A stretch of 64,000 bases of DNA, from the NCBI RefSeq assembly GCF_001579845.1, contig NZ_CP007440.1:5912029-5976028 (forward strand). The letters are read 5' to 3'. A program made the position numbers and the translations under genes. Shown piece after piece: positions 1 through 7,182 of this stretch. This stretch comes from Rhodoplanes sp. Z2-YC6860. GTDB lineage: Bacteria; Pseudomonadota; Alphaproteobacteria; Rhizobiales; Xanthobacteraceae. The notes beneath the pieces are model-generated. The model searched no databases and was not told the origin of the DNA. It worked only from the letters and a program-made list of their open reading frames with translations. Each line of letters begins with the position of its first letter. The stretch's first letter is position 1.

Positions 1-381
1 GGCCGCCCGATCGCCGAGCACCAGGCGATCGGCACCAAGCTTGCCGACATCGCGATCCGGCTCGACGTCGCCCGCTCCGTCGTGTGGCGCGCCGCCTGGG
101 CGGCGGATCATGCCGATGCCTTCGCCGACCGGAGCTTGCCAAACCTGCCGCTCACGACCATCGCCAAGGTCTACACGACCGAGGCGATCTATCGCGCCAC
201 CAAGGACGCCGCCGAATGCTTCGGCGCCATGGGCGTGATGCGCGACATGCCGCTGCAGAAGTACATCCACGACGCCCGCGTCTGCCTCTACTCCGGCGAT
301 GGCGCGGCCGACGACCGGCTGCGCATCGCCGAAGCCGTCACCCAATTTCGGCGCGGCGCGCCGATGCTCGCTGCCGAATAA
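1..381 (+). CDS. Acyl-CoA dehydrogenase, C-terminal part (5' end outside window)
   Basis: Frame 1 is open from the first base to a TAA at 379-381 and gives 126 residues of the C-terminal helical domain of an acyl-CoA dehydrogenase. Recognisable are GRPIAEHQAIGTKLADIA near the start and CFGAMGVMRDMPLQKYIHDAR further on, the usual helices before the active-site loop. FAD-dependent alpha,beta-dehydrogenation of an acyl-CoA is the family reaction. Where most members have YEGT (with the catalytic Glu), this protein reads YSGD, so the usual C-terminal base is missing; the substrate or the location of the base may differ. It lies 11 bases upstream of a second acyl-CoA dehydrogenase in the same orientation, so the two are probably cotranscribed and may form a mixed complex. 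Confidence 0.93.
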   Translation, partial: GRPIAEHQAIGTKLADIAIRLDVARSVVWRAAWAADHADAFADRSLPNLPLTTIAKVYTTEAIYRATKDAAECFGAMGVMRDMPLQKYIHDARVCLYSGDGAADDRLRIAEAVTQFRRGAPMLAAE

Positions 382-392
382 GAGGTGTGACC

Positions 393-1598
393 ATGGATTT
401 TTCACTGAGCAACGAACAGCGCTCCTGGCAGATGCAGGCCCGCAAATTCGCCCAGGAGGAGATCAAGCCGATTGCGCTCGATCTCGACGAAGCACCGGAC
501 GCCCACGGCACCTTCAACTGGGACATCGTCGAGAAGGGATCGAAGCTCGGCTTCCGCACGCTGGCGGTGCCGAAGGAATACGGCGGCGAAGGCACCGACT
601 ACGTGACCCAGGCGCTGGTCATGGCGGAGCTCGCCCGCGGCGACAGCGCGATCTCCAAGACCTTCAGCCAGAACTGGAAGTGGAGCCATCTGATCGCGCA
701 GGCCTGCAATCCCGAACAGAAGGAGCGGTTTCTCCGGCCGTTCGTCGCCGATCACCGATTTCTGCTCGGCAAGGGCATCACCGAGCCGACCGCGGGCTCC
801 GACAACCGCATGCCGCCGAGCGACGCGCCGAAAGCCGGCCTGAAGCTCCGCGCCGAGCGCCAGGGCGATGACTGGATCTTGAATGGCGAGAAATGCTTCA
901 TCGCCAATGCGCCAGTCGGCAAGCTGTTCTTCATCGACGCGCGCACCGATCCGAACGCGCCGCTGCGCCAGGGCACCACGATGTTCCTGGTGCCGCGCGA
1001 CACGCCGGGCTTCCGCATCGGCAAGGTGTTCAACAAAAGCGGCTGGCGGTTCTATCGCAACGGCGAGATGATCTTCGAGAACGCCCGCGTGCCGCACGCC
1101 AACGTGGTCGGCCACGTCAACAACTCCGACATGAAGACGCAAGCCGCGGGCGATCGCACCGGCGGCGACATCTTCGGCGATCTCGAATTGGCCGCGAATG
1201 CGCTCGGCGTCTGCGACGATGCATGTGAGTCCGCGATGAAGCACGCCAAGACCGCGACGCAAGGCGGCAAGCCGCTGTTCGATCAGCAACTGGTGCAGCT
1301 CAAGATCAACAAGATGCACATGTGGACCGAGGCGCTGCGGTCATTGGTCATGCGGGTGGCCTGGGAGCACGACCACAAGGTCCATTCGGCCAATGCCGGA
1401 CTTGCGATGAATCTTTCGACCGACGTGATCCAGGAGGTCACGGAGCTGAACCTGGAGATTCACGTCGGGGCCGGCGGAAATGCGCTGCGTCACGCCGAAA
1501 AGCTCGTGCGCGACGGCTTCATCTGGAGCCATCTCGCCGGCGACACCGTGCAGCGGCTCAAGGTCGCGGCGCGGTTGGCCAAGATGGCGGCGCATTAG
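393..1598 (+). CDS. Acyl-CoA dehydrogenase family protein
   Basis: A 401-residue flavoprotein of normal family length. The order is an N-terminal helical domain (from MDFSLSNEQ), the beta domain with the flavin-contact motif ITEPTAGSD near residue 130 and LNGEKCFI near 165, and the C-terminal helical domain. The ATG at 393 follows AGAGGTGTG and the domain begins immediately, so longer readings upstream are rejected. At the C-terminus the position of the usual catalytic Glu (YEGT) reads LAGDTVQ, so the common base is absent, as in the partner gene just upstream. Members lacking this Glu exist (some place the base elsewhere, some are non-catalytic partner subunits). Predicted cytoplasmic; electron acceptor presumably ETF. 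The substrate cannot be read from the sequence. Confidence 0.92.
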   Translation: MDFSLSNEQRSWQMQARKFAQEEIKPIALDLDEAPDAHGTFNWDIVEKGSKLGFRTLAVPKEYGGEGTDYVTQALVMAELARGDSAISKTFSQNWKWSHLIAQACNPEQKERFLRPFVADHRFLLGKGITEPTAGSDNRMPPSDAPKAGLKLRAERQGDDWILNGEKCFIANAPVGKLFFIDARTDPNAPLRQGTTMFLVPRDTPGFRIGKVFNKSGWRFYRNGEMIFENARVPHANVVGHVNNSDMKTQAAGDRTGGDIFGDLELAANALGVCDDACESAMKHAKTATQGGKPLFDQQLVQLKINKMHMWTEALRSLVMRVAWEHDHKVHSANAGLAMNLSTDVIQEVTELNLEIHVGAGGNALRHAEKLVRDGFIWSHLAGDTVQRLKVAARLAKMAAH

Positions 1599-1654
1599 CA
1601 TCTCGTGCACAGCGCTTGCCCATCGTTGGCATTGACGCATCCACACACTCCGCT

Positions 1655-1766
1655 GTAACCCCCGCGCTTGACGCGGGGGTCCATACGGTGTCACAGCCGA
1701 GAACAATCTTACGATTGCATTCGCTGCGCCCGCTCATGGATTGCCGGGTCAAGCCCGGCAATGACA
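1655..1766. repeat. Palindromic intergenic repeat, two stem-loops (type A)
   Basis: Two perfect hairpins lie here: 1659-1679 (8-bp GC stem, loop CTTGA) and 1740-1762 (9-bp stem, loop TCAAG). The loops are each other's reverse complement, so the whole unit also folds as one long imperfect inverted repeat. This matches the style of short palindromic elements scattered between genes of Bradyrhizobium-like genomes. It sits between an acyl-CoA dehydrogenase and the next gene and may stabilise mRNA ends or terminate transcription; no function is shown. Confidence 0.75.
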
Positions 1767-1808
1767 CCTGTGGTGTTGCACCAGGAGTGGCAACAACAGG
1801 GACAAACC

Positions 1809-2192
1809 ATGGATACAAAAGACCTCGCCGACAAAGGCCTCAAGCTCCGCAAGGAGCTGTTCGGCGAAGCCGCCGTCGCACAACGCATGAACGCATTCGG
1901 CGAATTCGGCGAGCCGCTGCAGCACATCATCAACGCTTACGCCTATGGCGACGTCTGGAGCCGGCCCGGACTCTCACTCGGCGTCAAGAGCCTGGCCATG
2001 ATCGCGATGATGGCCGCGGCCAACCGTCCGGCGGAGCTGCGCGTGCATTTGAAGGGCGCGCTGAAGAACGGCTGCTCGCCCGAGGAAATCCGCGAGATCC
2101 TACTGCTGGTCGCGCTGTACTGCGGCATCCCCGCTGCCAACGAGGCCCACCGCGCTGCCATGGACGTCCTCAAGGAGGAGAAGGCCCTCTAG
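1809..2192 (+). CDS. Carboxymuconolactone decarboxylase (CMD) family protein
   Basis: A 127-residue all-helical CMD-family protein, the length of the gamma-carboxymuconolactone decarboxylase subunit. The centre (SRPGLSLGVKSLAMIAMMAA) and the C-terminal part with CSPEEIREILL and YCGIPAANEA are family hallmarks. The peroxidase-type CxxC of AhpD-like members is absent: the cysteines near residues 94 and 106 are not in that pattern. The family includes the PcaC decarboxylase of the protocatechuate pathway and many uncharacterised members. No other protocatechuate gene is nearby, so PcaC itself is not claimed. The start is the ATG at 1809, preceded by an AGGGAC-like site. Confidence 0.88.
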   Translation: MDTKDLADKGLKLRKELFGEAAVAQRMNAFGEFGEPLQHIINAYAYGDVWSRPGLSLGVKSLAMIAMMAAANRPAELRVHLKGALKNGCSPEEIREILLLVALYCGIPAANEAHRAAMDVLKEEKAL

Positions 2193-2302
2193 CCGCCTGC
2201 CTGGCCCATTGGGACGGCCTCCCATCCCAGCTAGGATGGGCGTGCAAGCACTCGTCAATGCACGCCTGCAAACCCTTAGTACAAACTCTTGGGAGGCTGG
2301 AA

Positions 2303-2524
2303 ATGGCGAAGAAGCAGCAAGGCGGCGTCTACCGCATCGTCGATGTGGTCGGTGTCAGCAAGACATCGTGGGAGGATGCCGGACGCCGCGCGGTGGAAAC
2401 CGCCGCACACTCGCTTCGCGATCTGCGGATCGCCGAGGTCACGAAGATGGACATGACGGTGGAAGACGGCAAGGTCGCGGCGTTCCGCACCCGCGTGGCG
2501 CTGTCGTTCAAGTACGAGAGCTGA
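2303..2524 (+). CDS. Dodecin family flavin-binding protein
   Basis: A 73-residue protein with the dodecin pattern: YRIVDVVGVSKTSWEDAG, then an amphipathic helix, then two strands ending KVAAFRTRVALSFKYE. The family assembles as a hollow dodecamer that stores flavins, stacking the isoalloxazine ring on the conserved Trp of the SWED segment, which is present. The start at 2303 is the only ATG that gives family length and is preceded by GGGAGGCTGG. Several FAD/FMN enzymes are nearby (two acyl-CoA dehydrogenases, the alpha-hydroxyacid oxidase), which fits a flavin buffer, but no operon link is evident. Confidence 0.93.
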   Translation: MAKKQQGGVYRIVDVVGVSKTSWEDAGRRAVETAAHSLRDLRIAEVTKMDMTVEDGKVAAFRTRVALSFKYES

Positions 2525-2542
2525 TTCAGAGTACCGTAGCAC

Positions 2543-2668
2543 GCACTCTCTCCCGGCCTCACCCTGAGGAGCGTTGCGTAGCAACGCGTCTCGAAGGGCG
2601 AGGCCGCCCCCATCCTTCGAGACGCGGTCCTGTGGACCGCTCCTCAGGATGAGGGCGGAGAGAGTGTC
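2543..2668. repeat. Palindromic intergenic repeat (type B)
   Basis: Nested inverted repeats run through this stretch. The outer arms GCACTCTCTCC (2543-2553) and GGAGAGAGTGTC (2657-2668) pair, and inside them CCTCACCCTGAGGAGCG pairs imperfectly with CGCTCCTCAGGATGAGG, followed by further pairing of CGCGTCTCGAAGG with CCTTCGAGACGCG. The arms also contain smaller internal hairpins. This is the architecture of a common intergenic palindrome of Bradyrhizobium relatives. It lies between convergent dodecin and GST genes and could act as a bidirectional terminator. Confidence 0.75.
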
Positions 2669-2676
2669 GCTCGCGG

Positions 2677-3291
2677 CTAAATCTTGATCTTCTCGTCCTC
2701 GAGCACGCGGCCGACCGCGGGCCGTTTGGTCATGCGGTCCTTGAACGCCGTGTAGTTCTTGAGCTCGCCCATCGGCAGCTCACGGCGAACGCCCCAGGTG
2801 TAGAACACGAAGCCATAGGGATCGAGCACCGAATACGAATCGCCGAGCCACTCCCGGCCGGCGAGCATGCCGTCGATCTGCTTCAGGTAGCCGTGGAAGG
2901 TCTTGAGCCCCTGCTCCTTGATGCCGGGGAACGCCGACTGGTCGGCCGTATAGCGCTCGGGCCGCCCGACATGGGCGTGGGCCGGATGCACGCTCGCCGC
3001 AAAGAAGCCGATCAGCGACAGCGCTTTTGCTTCGGCCGCGGCGTCCTTCGGCCAGGCGCCGAAGCGCTTGCCGAGATAGGGCAGGATCGCGGTGTTCTCG
3101 GAAAGATAGTCGCCGTTGTCGAGTTGCAGCAGAGGCACGCGGCCCTGCGGATTCATCTTGATGTACGCCTCGCTGCGCTGCTCGCCCTTGGCGAGATCCA
3201 TCTTCTTCGGCTCGTATTTCTCGCCGCTCTCCTCCAGCACGATGTGCGAAGCCATCGAGCAAGCGCCCGGACCGTAAAACAGCGTCAGCAT
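2677..3291 (-). CDS. Glutathione S-transferase
   Basis: A 204-residue two-domain GST. The N-terminal thioredoxin-like domain begins LTLFYGPGACSMASH; the Cys at residue 11 followed by Ser is typical of bacterial beta-class enzymes, where this Cys contacts glutathione. The cis-Pro/glutathione-binding part is NPQGRVPLLQLDNGDYLSEN (residues about 47-66). The C-terminal helical domain includes ASVHPAHAHVGRPERY and ends with the conserved SVLDPYGF helix cap. Cytoplasmic; conjugation, reduction or isomerisation of electrophiles using glutathione is the family role. The gene is convergent with the dodecin gene, separated by the type B palindrome. Confidence 0.92.
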   Translation of the reverse strand: MLTLFYGPGACSMASHIVLEESGEKYEPKKMDLAKGEQRSEAYIKMNPQGRVPLLQLDNGDYLSENTAILPYLGKRFGAWPKDAAAEAKALSLIGFFAASVHPAHAHVGRPERYTADQSAFPGIKEQGLKTFHGYLKQIDGMLAGREWLGDSYSVLDPYGFVFYTWGVRRELPMGELKNYTAFKDRMTKRPAVGRVLEDEKIKI

Positions 3292-3357
3292 GACAACACC
3301 TTTCCCTAGACAGACGTTCCAACCCGGCCGCGATCAAACGCGGCGGCTCCCACAAGG

Positions 3358-4236
3358 TCAAGTCACGGCCCGGTGACGTCTTCGAATCTCCTCGACGATG
3401 ATGCTGTTGTCGCGCTCGGCCTCGCCCGCGCGAACGCAAGACTCCAGCACGTCGCAATGCACGCGCAGCATCGGCAGCTCCTGGCCGAGCTGCTCGGCCT
3501 GATCGAGCATCATGTGCACGTCCTTCAGCGTCTGCTTGACGCGGCCCTCGGGCGCGAAATCCCGTGCCAGCATCTTCGGGCCTTTGGTGCCCATGACTTG
3601 CGACTGTGACGCCGAGCCCTGGGCCACCGCGAGAAACGCCTTCGGATCGAGCGCCATGCGCTCGGCAAAGGTCAGCCCCTCGGCCAGCGCCATGCGGTTG
3701 AGCCCGAGAATGAGATTGACCGCGAGCTTGGCGCGGCCGCCATCGCCGGCCTTGCCGATGTGGAAGCGTCGCGGAAACAGCGCGTCGAGCACAGCTTTGG
3801 CATCGTCCGCGGTCTTCGGATCGCCGCCGATGAGACCGACACCGTCACCGACCCGCACCTGCTCGCTGGTGCCGGACACCGGCGTTTCGAGAAAGCGGAT
3901 GTTGGTGCCCTTGAGACGCTCGCCCAAAGCCTGGATGCGATCGGGATCGCAGGTGCTGGTGCAGAGCACGACCGTGCCGGCCTTGGCGACCGGCAGCAGC
4001 GCCTTCTCGCACACCTCCTCCACCTGGTCGGTGTTGAACACAGCGAGCGCGATCGTGTCGCAATCCGCGACATCGGCCGGCGACGACGCGGCCTGCCCGC
4101 CCCGCGCGGCGAGCTTGGCGTTCTTGGCAGGATCGACATCGTAGCCTTTGACGCCGAAGCGCGCGGCCATCAGACGGCCCGCCAGCACCTCGCCCATCAG
4201 GCCGAGCCCGATCACGCCCACGGTTTTCTTGCTCAT
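3358..4236 (-). CDS. NAD(P)-dependent beta-hydroxyacid dehydrogenase (3-hydroxyisobutyrate dehydrogenase-like)
   Basis: A 292-residue enzyme of the 6-phosphogluconate/3-hydroxyisobutyrate dehydrogenase superfamily. The Rossmann motif GVIGLGLMG is at residues 7-15, the substrate-binding loop PVSGTSEQ near 119-126, and the catalytic-lysine region GRAKLAVNLILGLN at 168-180 (Lys170, Asn174). Family members oxidise short beta-hydroxyacids (3-hydroxyisobutyrate, tartronate semialdehyde, glyoxylate reduction). The substrate here is unknown. It is divergent from the Gfo/Idh/MocA oxidoreductase with about 90 bases between starts, so the two probably share a control region. Confidence 0.9.
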   Translation of the reverse strand: MSKKTVGVIGLGLMGEVLAGRLMAARFGVKGYDVDPAKNAKLAARGGQAASSPADVADCDTIALAVFNTDQVEEVCEKALLPVAKAGTVVLCTSTCDPDRIQALGERLKGTNIRFLETPVSGTSEQVRVGDGVGLIGGDPKTADDAKAVLDALFPRRFHIGKAGDGGRAKLAVNLILGLNRMALAEGLTFAERMALDPKAFLAVAQGSASQSQVMGTKGPKMLARDFAPEGRVKQTLKDVHMMLDQAEQLGQELPMLRVHCDVLESCVRAGEAERDNSIIVEEIRRRHRAVT

Positions 4237-4329
4237 CCCGGCACCTTCACTCCATCACGGTCACCCGGTTGCCATGTCAGCGTGAATGCCGGACATTGGC
4301 AACGCCAAAGTCCGGGGGAATGCTTTCAC

Positions 4330-5310
4330 ATGATCAATGCCGCCGTCATCGGCCTCGGACGCTGGGGCAAATCCCTCGTCACCGCCGTACAAGGCAAAAG
4401 CCAGCGCATCCGCTTCGTTCATGGCGTCAGCAAGGAGCCGGACGACGTCCGCGCCTTCGCCGCGCAACACGGCTTCCGGCTCTCGACCGAACTCGACGAC
4501 GCGATCGCCAATCCCGAGGTCCAGGCCGTGTTTCTCGCGACGCCCCACTCGCTCCATGTCGAGCAGGTGCGCGCTGTCGCCCGCGCCGGAAAGCCGGTGT
4601 GGTGCGAGAAGCCGTTGGCGCTGACACGGGCCGAGGCTGCCCGCGCGGTCTCGGCCTGCCGCGACGCCAAGGTCGTGCTCGGCAGCGGCAACAACAAGCG
4701 CTGCTTTGCCTCGATGCGCGAGCTGAAGAAGCTCGTCACGAGCGGCGCGCTCGGCGACATCATCCATATCGAGGCGCATTACTCGAACGAGCATTCGACC
4801 CGCACGGTCGCCGGCGGCTGGCGCGACGATCCGAACGAGTCGCCCGGCGGCGGCCTGACCGGCGCAGGCCTCCACATCCTCGACGCGCTGATCAATCTCG
4901 GCGGCCCGATGCGCAGCGTCGACGCCAAGCTCTACGAGCAGAAGCCGCCGCCCGACCCACGGGATTGCCTCGCCGTGCTGGCGCAGTTCACCTCCGGCGC
5001 GACCGGCACCATGGCCACGGTCCGCGCCGCGCCGAACATCTGGCGGGTCCACGTGTTCGGCTCCAAGGGCATGGCCGAGGCCCGCGACGAAGACCAGCTC
5101 ACCGTCAGCATGATCGGCGGCGCGCCCGCGCAGACCCACACCTACGAGCATGTCGACTCGCTGAAGGCTCTGGCCGAGTCCTTCGCCGATGCCGTCGAGG
5201 GTCGCGGCCCGTTCCTGGTCTCCCCCGACGAAATGCTGGCCCTGATTGGCGCCTTTGAAGCCATCCTGACATCGCTTAAAGTCGGCGGCCCAGCGCAAAT
5301 TCCCGCCTAG
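4330..5310 (+). CDS. Gfo/Idh/MocA family oxidoreductase
   Basis: A 326-residue NAD(P)-dependent oxidoreductase. The N-terminal Rossmann domain opens with AVIGLGRWGKS (residues 5-15), the conserved EKP motif is at 93-95 (WCEKPLALT), and the C-terminal alpha/beta domain contains GGWRDDPNESPGGGLTGAGLHILD, which carries the usual catalytic His/Asp segment. The family acts on sugars, inositols and related polyols or on imines. The ATG at 4330 begins exactly at the fold, so a much longer reading upstream is not accepted. The next gene, an alpha-hydroxyacid oxidase, follows 20 bases downstream and is probably cotranscribed. Confidence 0.92.
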   Translation: MINAAVIGLGRWGKSLVTAVQGKSQRIRFVHGVSKEPDDVRAFAAQHGFRLSTELDDAIANPEVQAVFLATPHSLHVEQVRAVARAGKPVWCEKPLALTRAEAARAVSACRDAKVVLGSGNNKRCFASMRELKKLVTSGALGDIIHIEAHYSNEHSTRTVAGGWRDDPNESPGGGLTGAGLHILDALINLGGPMRSVDAKLYEQKPPPDPRDCLAVLAQFTSGATGTMATVRAAPNIWRVHVFGSKGMAEARDEDQLTVSMIGGAPAQTHTYEHVDSLKALAESFADAVEGRGPFLVSPDEMLALIGAFEAILTSLKVGGPAQIPA

Positions 5311-5330
5311 CTTCAGCACAGGTTACAAGA

Positions 5331-6461
5331 ATGAACGACGTCTCTACCGCCAAACCGCTGTCCGGCCTGGACGAGGTCCGCGCCCGCTTTCTCAATCTGC
5401 ATGAGATCGTGCTGGCGGCACGCGCCAAGCTCGACCGCAACTATTGGGACTACCTGATCGGCGGCGCCGAGACCGAAACCACGCTGCGCCGCAATCGGCT
5501 GGCCATCGACTCGCTGGCGTTCCGGCCGCGCATCCTGCGCAACGTCAATTCAACCGACACCAGCGCGACCTTCCTCAAGCGCAAGTTCGCGATGCCGGTG
5601 GCGCTTGCCCCAATCGGCAGCATCGAGCGCTTCGATCCCGCCGCGACCGCCGCCGTCGCCAATGCGGCGGGCTCGTTCGGCATTCCGATGTTCCAGAGCT
5701 CGGTGTCGAAGCCCGAGTTGGAGGAGACCGCCAAGGAAGTCCCCGAAGGGCTGAAAATCTTCCAGCTCTACGTGCGCGGCGACCAGGCCTGGGTCGAGGC
5801 GATCTTCGACCGCGCCGTGGCCGCGGGCTTCGGGGCGCTCTGCCTCACGGTCGACACGCATCACTACAGCCGCCGCGAACGCGACATCTCCAAACGCTAT
5901 TCCGCGGCCTCGGCGCGCACCTCCGAGCACTCGCAGTTCCAGAGCTCGCTCGACTGGGCGCAATTCGACAAAATTCGCAAGCGCTACAAACAGCCGCTGA
6001 TCGTCAAGGGCATCGCCACCGCGGAGGACGCCAAGCTCGCGGTCGAGCACGGCGTCGACGTGATCTATGTGTCGAACCATGGCGGCCGGCAGCTCGATCA
6101 GGGGCTCGGCACCATCGACATGCTGCCGGAGATCGTGGCCGCGGTGCACGGCTGCGCCGAGATCATCGTCGACGGCGGCTTCTGCCGGGGCACCGACGTG
6201 ATCAAGGCCATCGCGCTCGGCGCCGACATGGTTTGCGTCGGTAGGCTTTACGCCTATGGCATGGCGGCCGCCGGCCGCGACGGCATCTATCGGGTGCTCG
6301 AGCTTTTGCAGGACGAAATGATCCGCTGCATGGGGCTCGCGGGCGTGAACAAGCTCGGCGAACTCGATCCATCCTATGTGCGCGCCGCGCCTCCGGTGCG
6401 CCCGCCGCACGTGCTGAGCGCGTTCCCCTTTATCGAGGCGCCGGACGACAAGTATTACTGA
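5331..6461 (+). CDS. FMN-dependent alpha-hydroxyacid oxidase/dehydrogenase
   Basis: A 376-residue TIM-barrel flavoenzyme of the lactate/glycolate/mandelate oxidase family. Seen are YWDYLIGGAETE (residues 38-49), the FMN loop LAPIGSIER (92-100), QLYVRGD (145-151), the FMN-contacting Lys in IVKGI (Lys226), the active-site YVSNHGGRQLD with His250 and Arg253, and IIVDGGF (278-284). It oxidises an alpha-hydroxyacid to the 2-oxoacid, passing electrons to oxygen or a quinone. The TVDTHHYSRRERD segment departs from the common TVDTPVLGRRERD and may tune the substrate. It is likely in one operon with the Gfo/Idh/MocA gene 20 bases upstream. Confidence 0.93.
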   Translation: MNDVSTAKPLSGLDEVRARFLNLHEIVLAARAKLDRNYWDYLIGGAETETTLRRNRLAIDSLAFRPRILRNVNSTDTSATFLKRKFAMPVALAPIGSIERFDPAATAAVANAAGSFGIPMFQSSVSKPELEETAKEVPEGLKIFQLYVRGDQAWVEAIFDRAVAAGFGALCLTVDTHHYSRRERDISKRYSAASARTSEHSQFQSSLDWAQFDKIRKRYKQPLIVKGIATAEDAKLAVEHGVDVIYVSNHGGRQLDQGLGTIDMLPEIVAAVHGCAEIIVDGGFCRGTDVIKAIALGADMVCVGRLYAYGMAAAGRDGIYRVLELLQDEMIRCMGLAGVNKLGELDPSYVRAAPPVRPPHVLSAFPFIEAPDDKYY

Positions 6462-6481
6462 GCCGCTGCTTGCGTAACCCT

Positions 6482-6576
6482 GTAGGGTGGGCAAAGCCGC
6501 GAAGCGGCGTGCCCACGTTCTTTACGCCAAACAAGAAACGCGTGGGCGCGGCGCTTCGCGCCTTCGCCCACCCTAC
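6482..6576. repeat. Palindromic intergenic repeat (type C), copy 1
   Basis: Arms GTAGGGTGGGCAAAGC and its near complement GCCTTCGCCCACCCTAC close this element, with inner arms rich in CCGCGAAGCGGCGTGCCCACG and CGTGGGCGCGGCGCTTCGCG. A second copy lies at 7082-7174, on the other side of the cupin gene. Elements of this kind are frequent in Bradyrhizobium-like genomes and are presumably non-autonomous or structural repeats. Confidence 0.75.
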
Positions 6577-6629
6577 GGCACTGCTACAAGCAGCCGACGC
6601 GCCTGTGAACGCGACGAAGCCGGCAACCG

Positions 6630-7022
6630 TCACGGCTTGACGATATCTGCCGTGATCAAAATGACAGCGTCCGTTCCATCGTTGCGATGCCAATGCACCG
6701 TCGTGCCGGGCTCGCCTGTCGTATCGCCGGGTTTGAACGTCTGCGACGTGCCGTCATCGCGGATGACGGTGTCCGTGCCTTGCATAAAGTAAACGACGGC
6801 GGGCCGCTCCTTGTGGCTGTGCAGACCGATGTGTCCGCCCGGCTCGATCGTCAGCACCCGCAGCCGCAGTTGACGCCCGTTCATTCCCGGAAACTCAGGA
6901 CTCAAATCCACGATGGTGGCTTTGCTCGACGTAAAGCCCTTGTTTTCTTTTGGCGCGTCGGCCGCATGGGCTTGCAGCGCAAAGCAGATCGCAACGCAAG
7001 TTACCGCATGAATCAGTCTCAT
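6630..7022 (-). CDS. Periplasmic cupin-domain protein
   Basis: A 130-residue protein with a signal peptide (MRLIHAVTCVAICFALQAHA, cleavage after AHA) followed by a single cupin barrel. The metal-binding cupin motif 1 is seen as GGHIGLHSHKERPAVVYFMQG, with His/His/Glu in the usual order, and motif 2 as GDTTGEPGTTVHWHRNDG. A possible TTG start 12 bases upstream would spoil the signal peptide; the ATG at 7022 has GGGGGG just upstream and is preferred. The protein is probably secreted; whether it is an enzyme or a binding protein cannot be told. It stands alone between two copies of the type C palindrome. Confidence 0.85.
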   Translation of the reverse strand: MRLIHAVTCVAICFALQAHAADAPKENKGFTSSKATIVDLSPEFPGMNGRQLRLRVLTIEPGGHIGLHSHKERPAVVYFMQGTDTVIRDDGTSQTFKPGDTTGEPGTTVHWHRNDGTDAVILITADIVKP

Positions 7023-7081
7023 GTTGCCCCCCAAGTCTGAACGCTTGAAAAACGGAGCTTATTACTTCCCAAGCAGCAAGC

Positions 7082-7174
7082 GTAGGGGGCAAGCCGCGAA
7101 GCGGCATGCCCATGTCTTTGCTCCGAGCAGGAACGCGGGTGGGCGCGGCGCTAACGCGCCTTCGCCCACCCTAC
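7082..7174. repeat. Palindromic intergenic repeat (type C), copy 2
   Basis: Same element family as 6482-6576: left arm GTAGGGGGCAAGCCGCGAAG, right arm CGCGCCTTCGCCCACCCTAC, same spacing, with some divergence of the arms. It lies between the start of the cupin gene and the end of the TRAP large-permease gene, where it may act as a transcription terminator for the TRAP operon. Confidence 0.72.
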
Positions 7175-7182
7175 AAGAGCGC

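Noticed and set aside
402-1319. 305-residue open frame on the minus strand
   Set aside because: Lies fully antisense to an acyl-CoA dehydrogenase with clear motifs; it is the reverse-strand shadow common in GC-rich genes.
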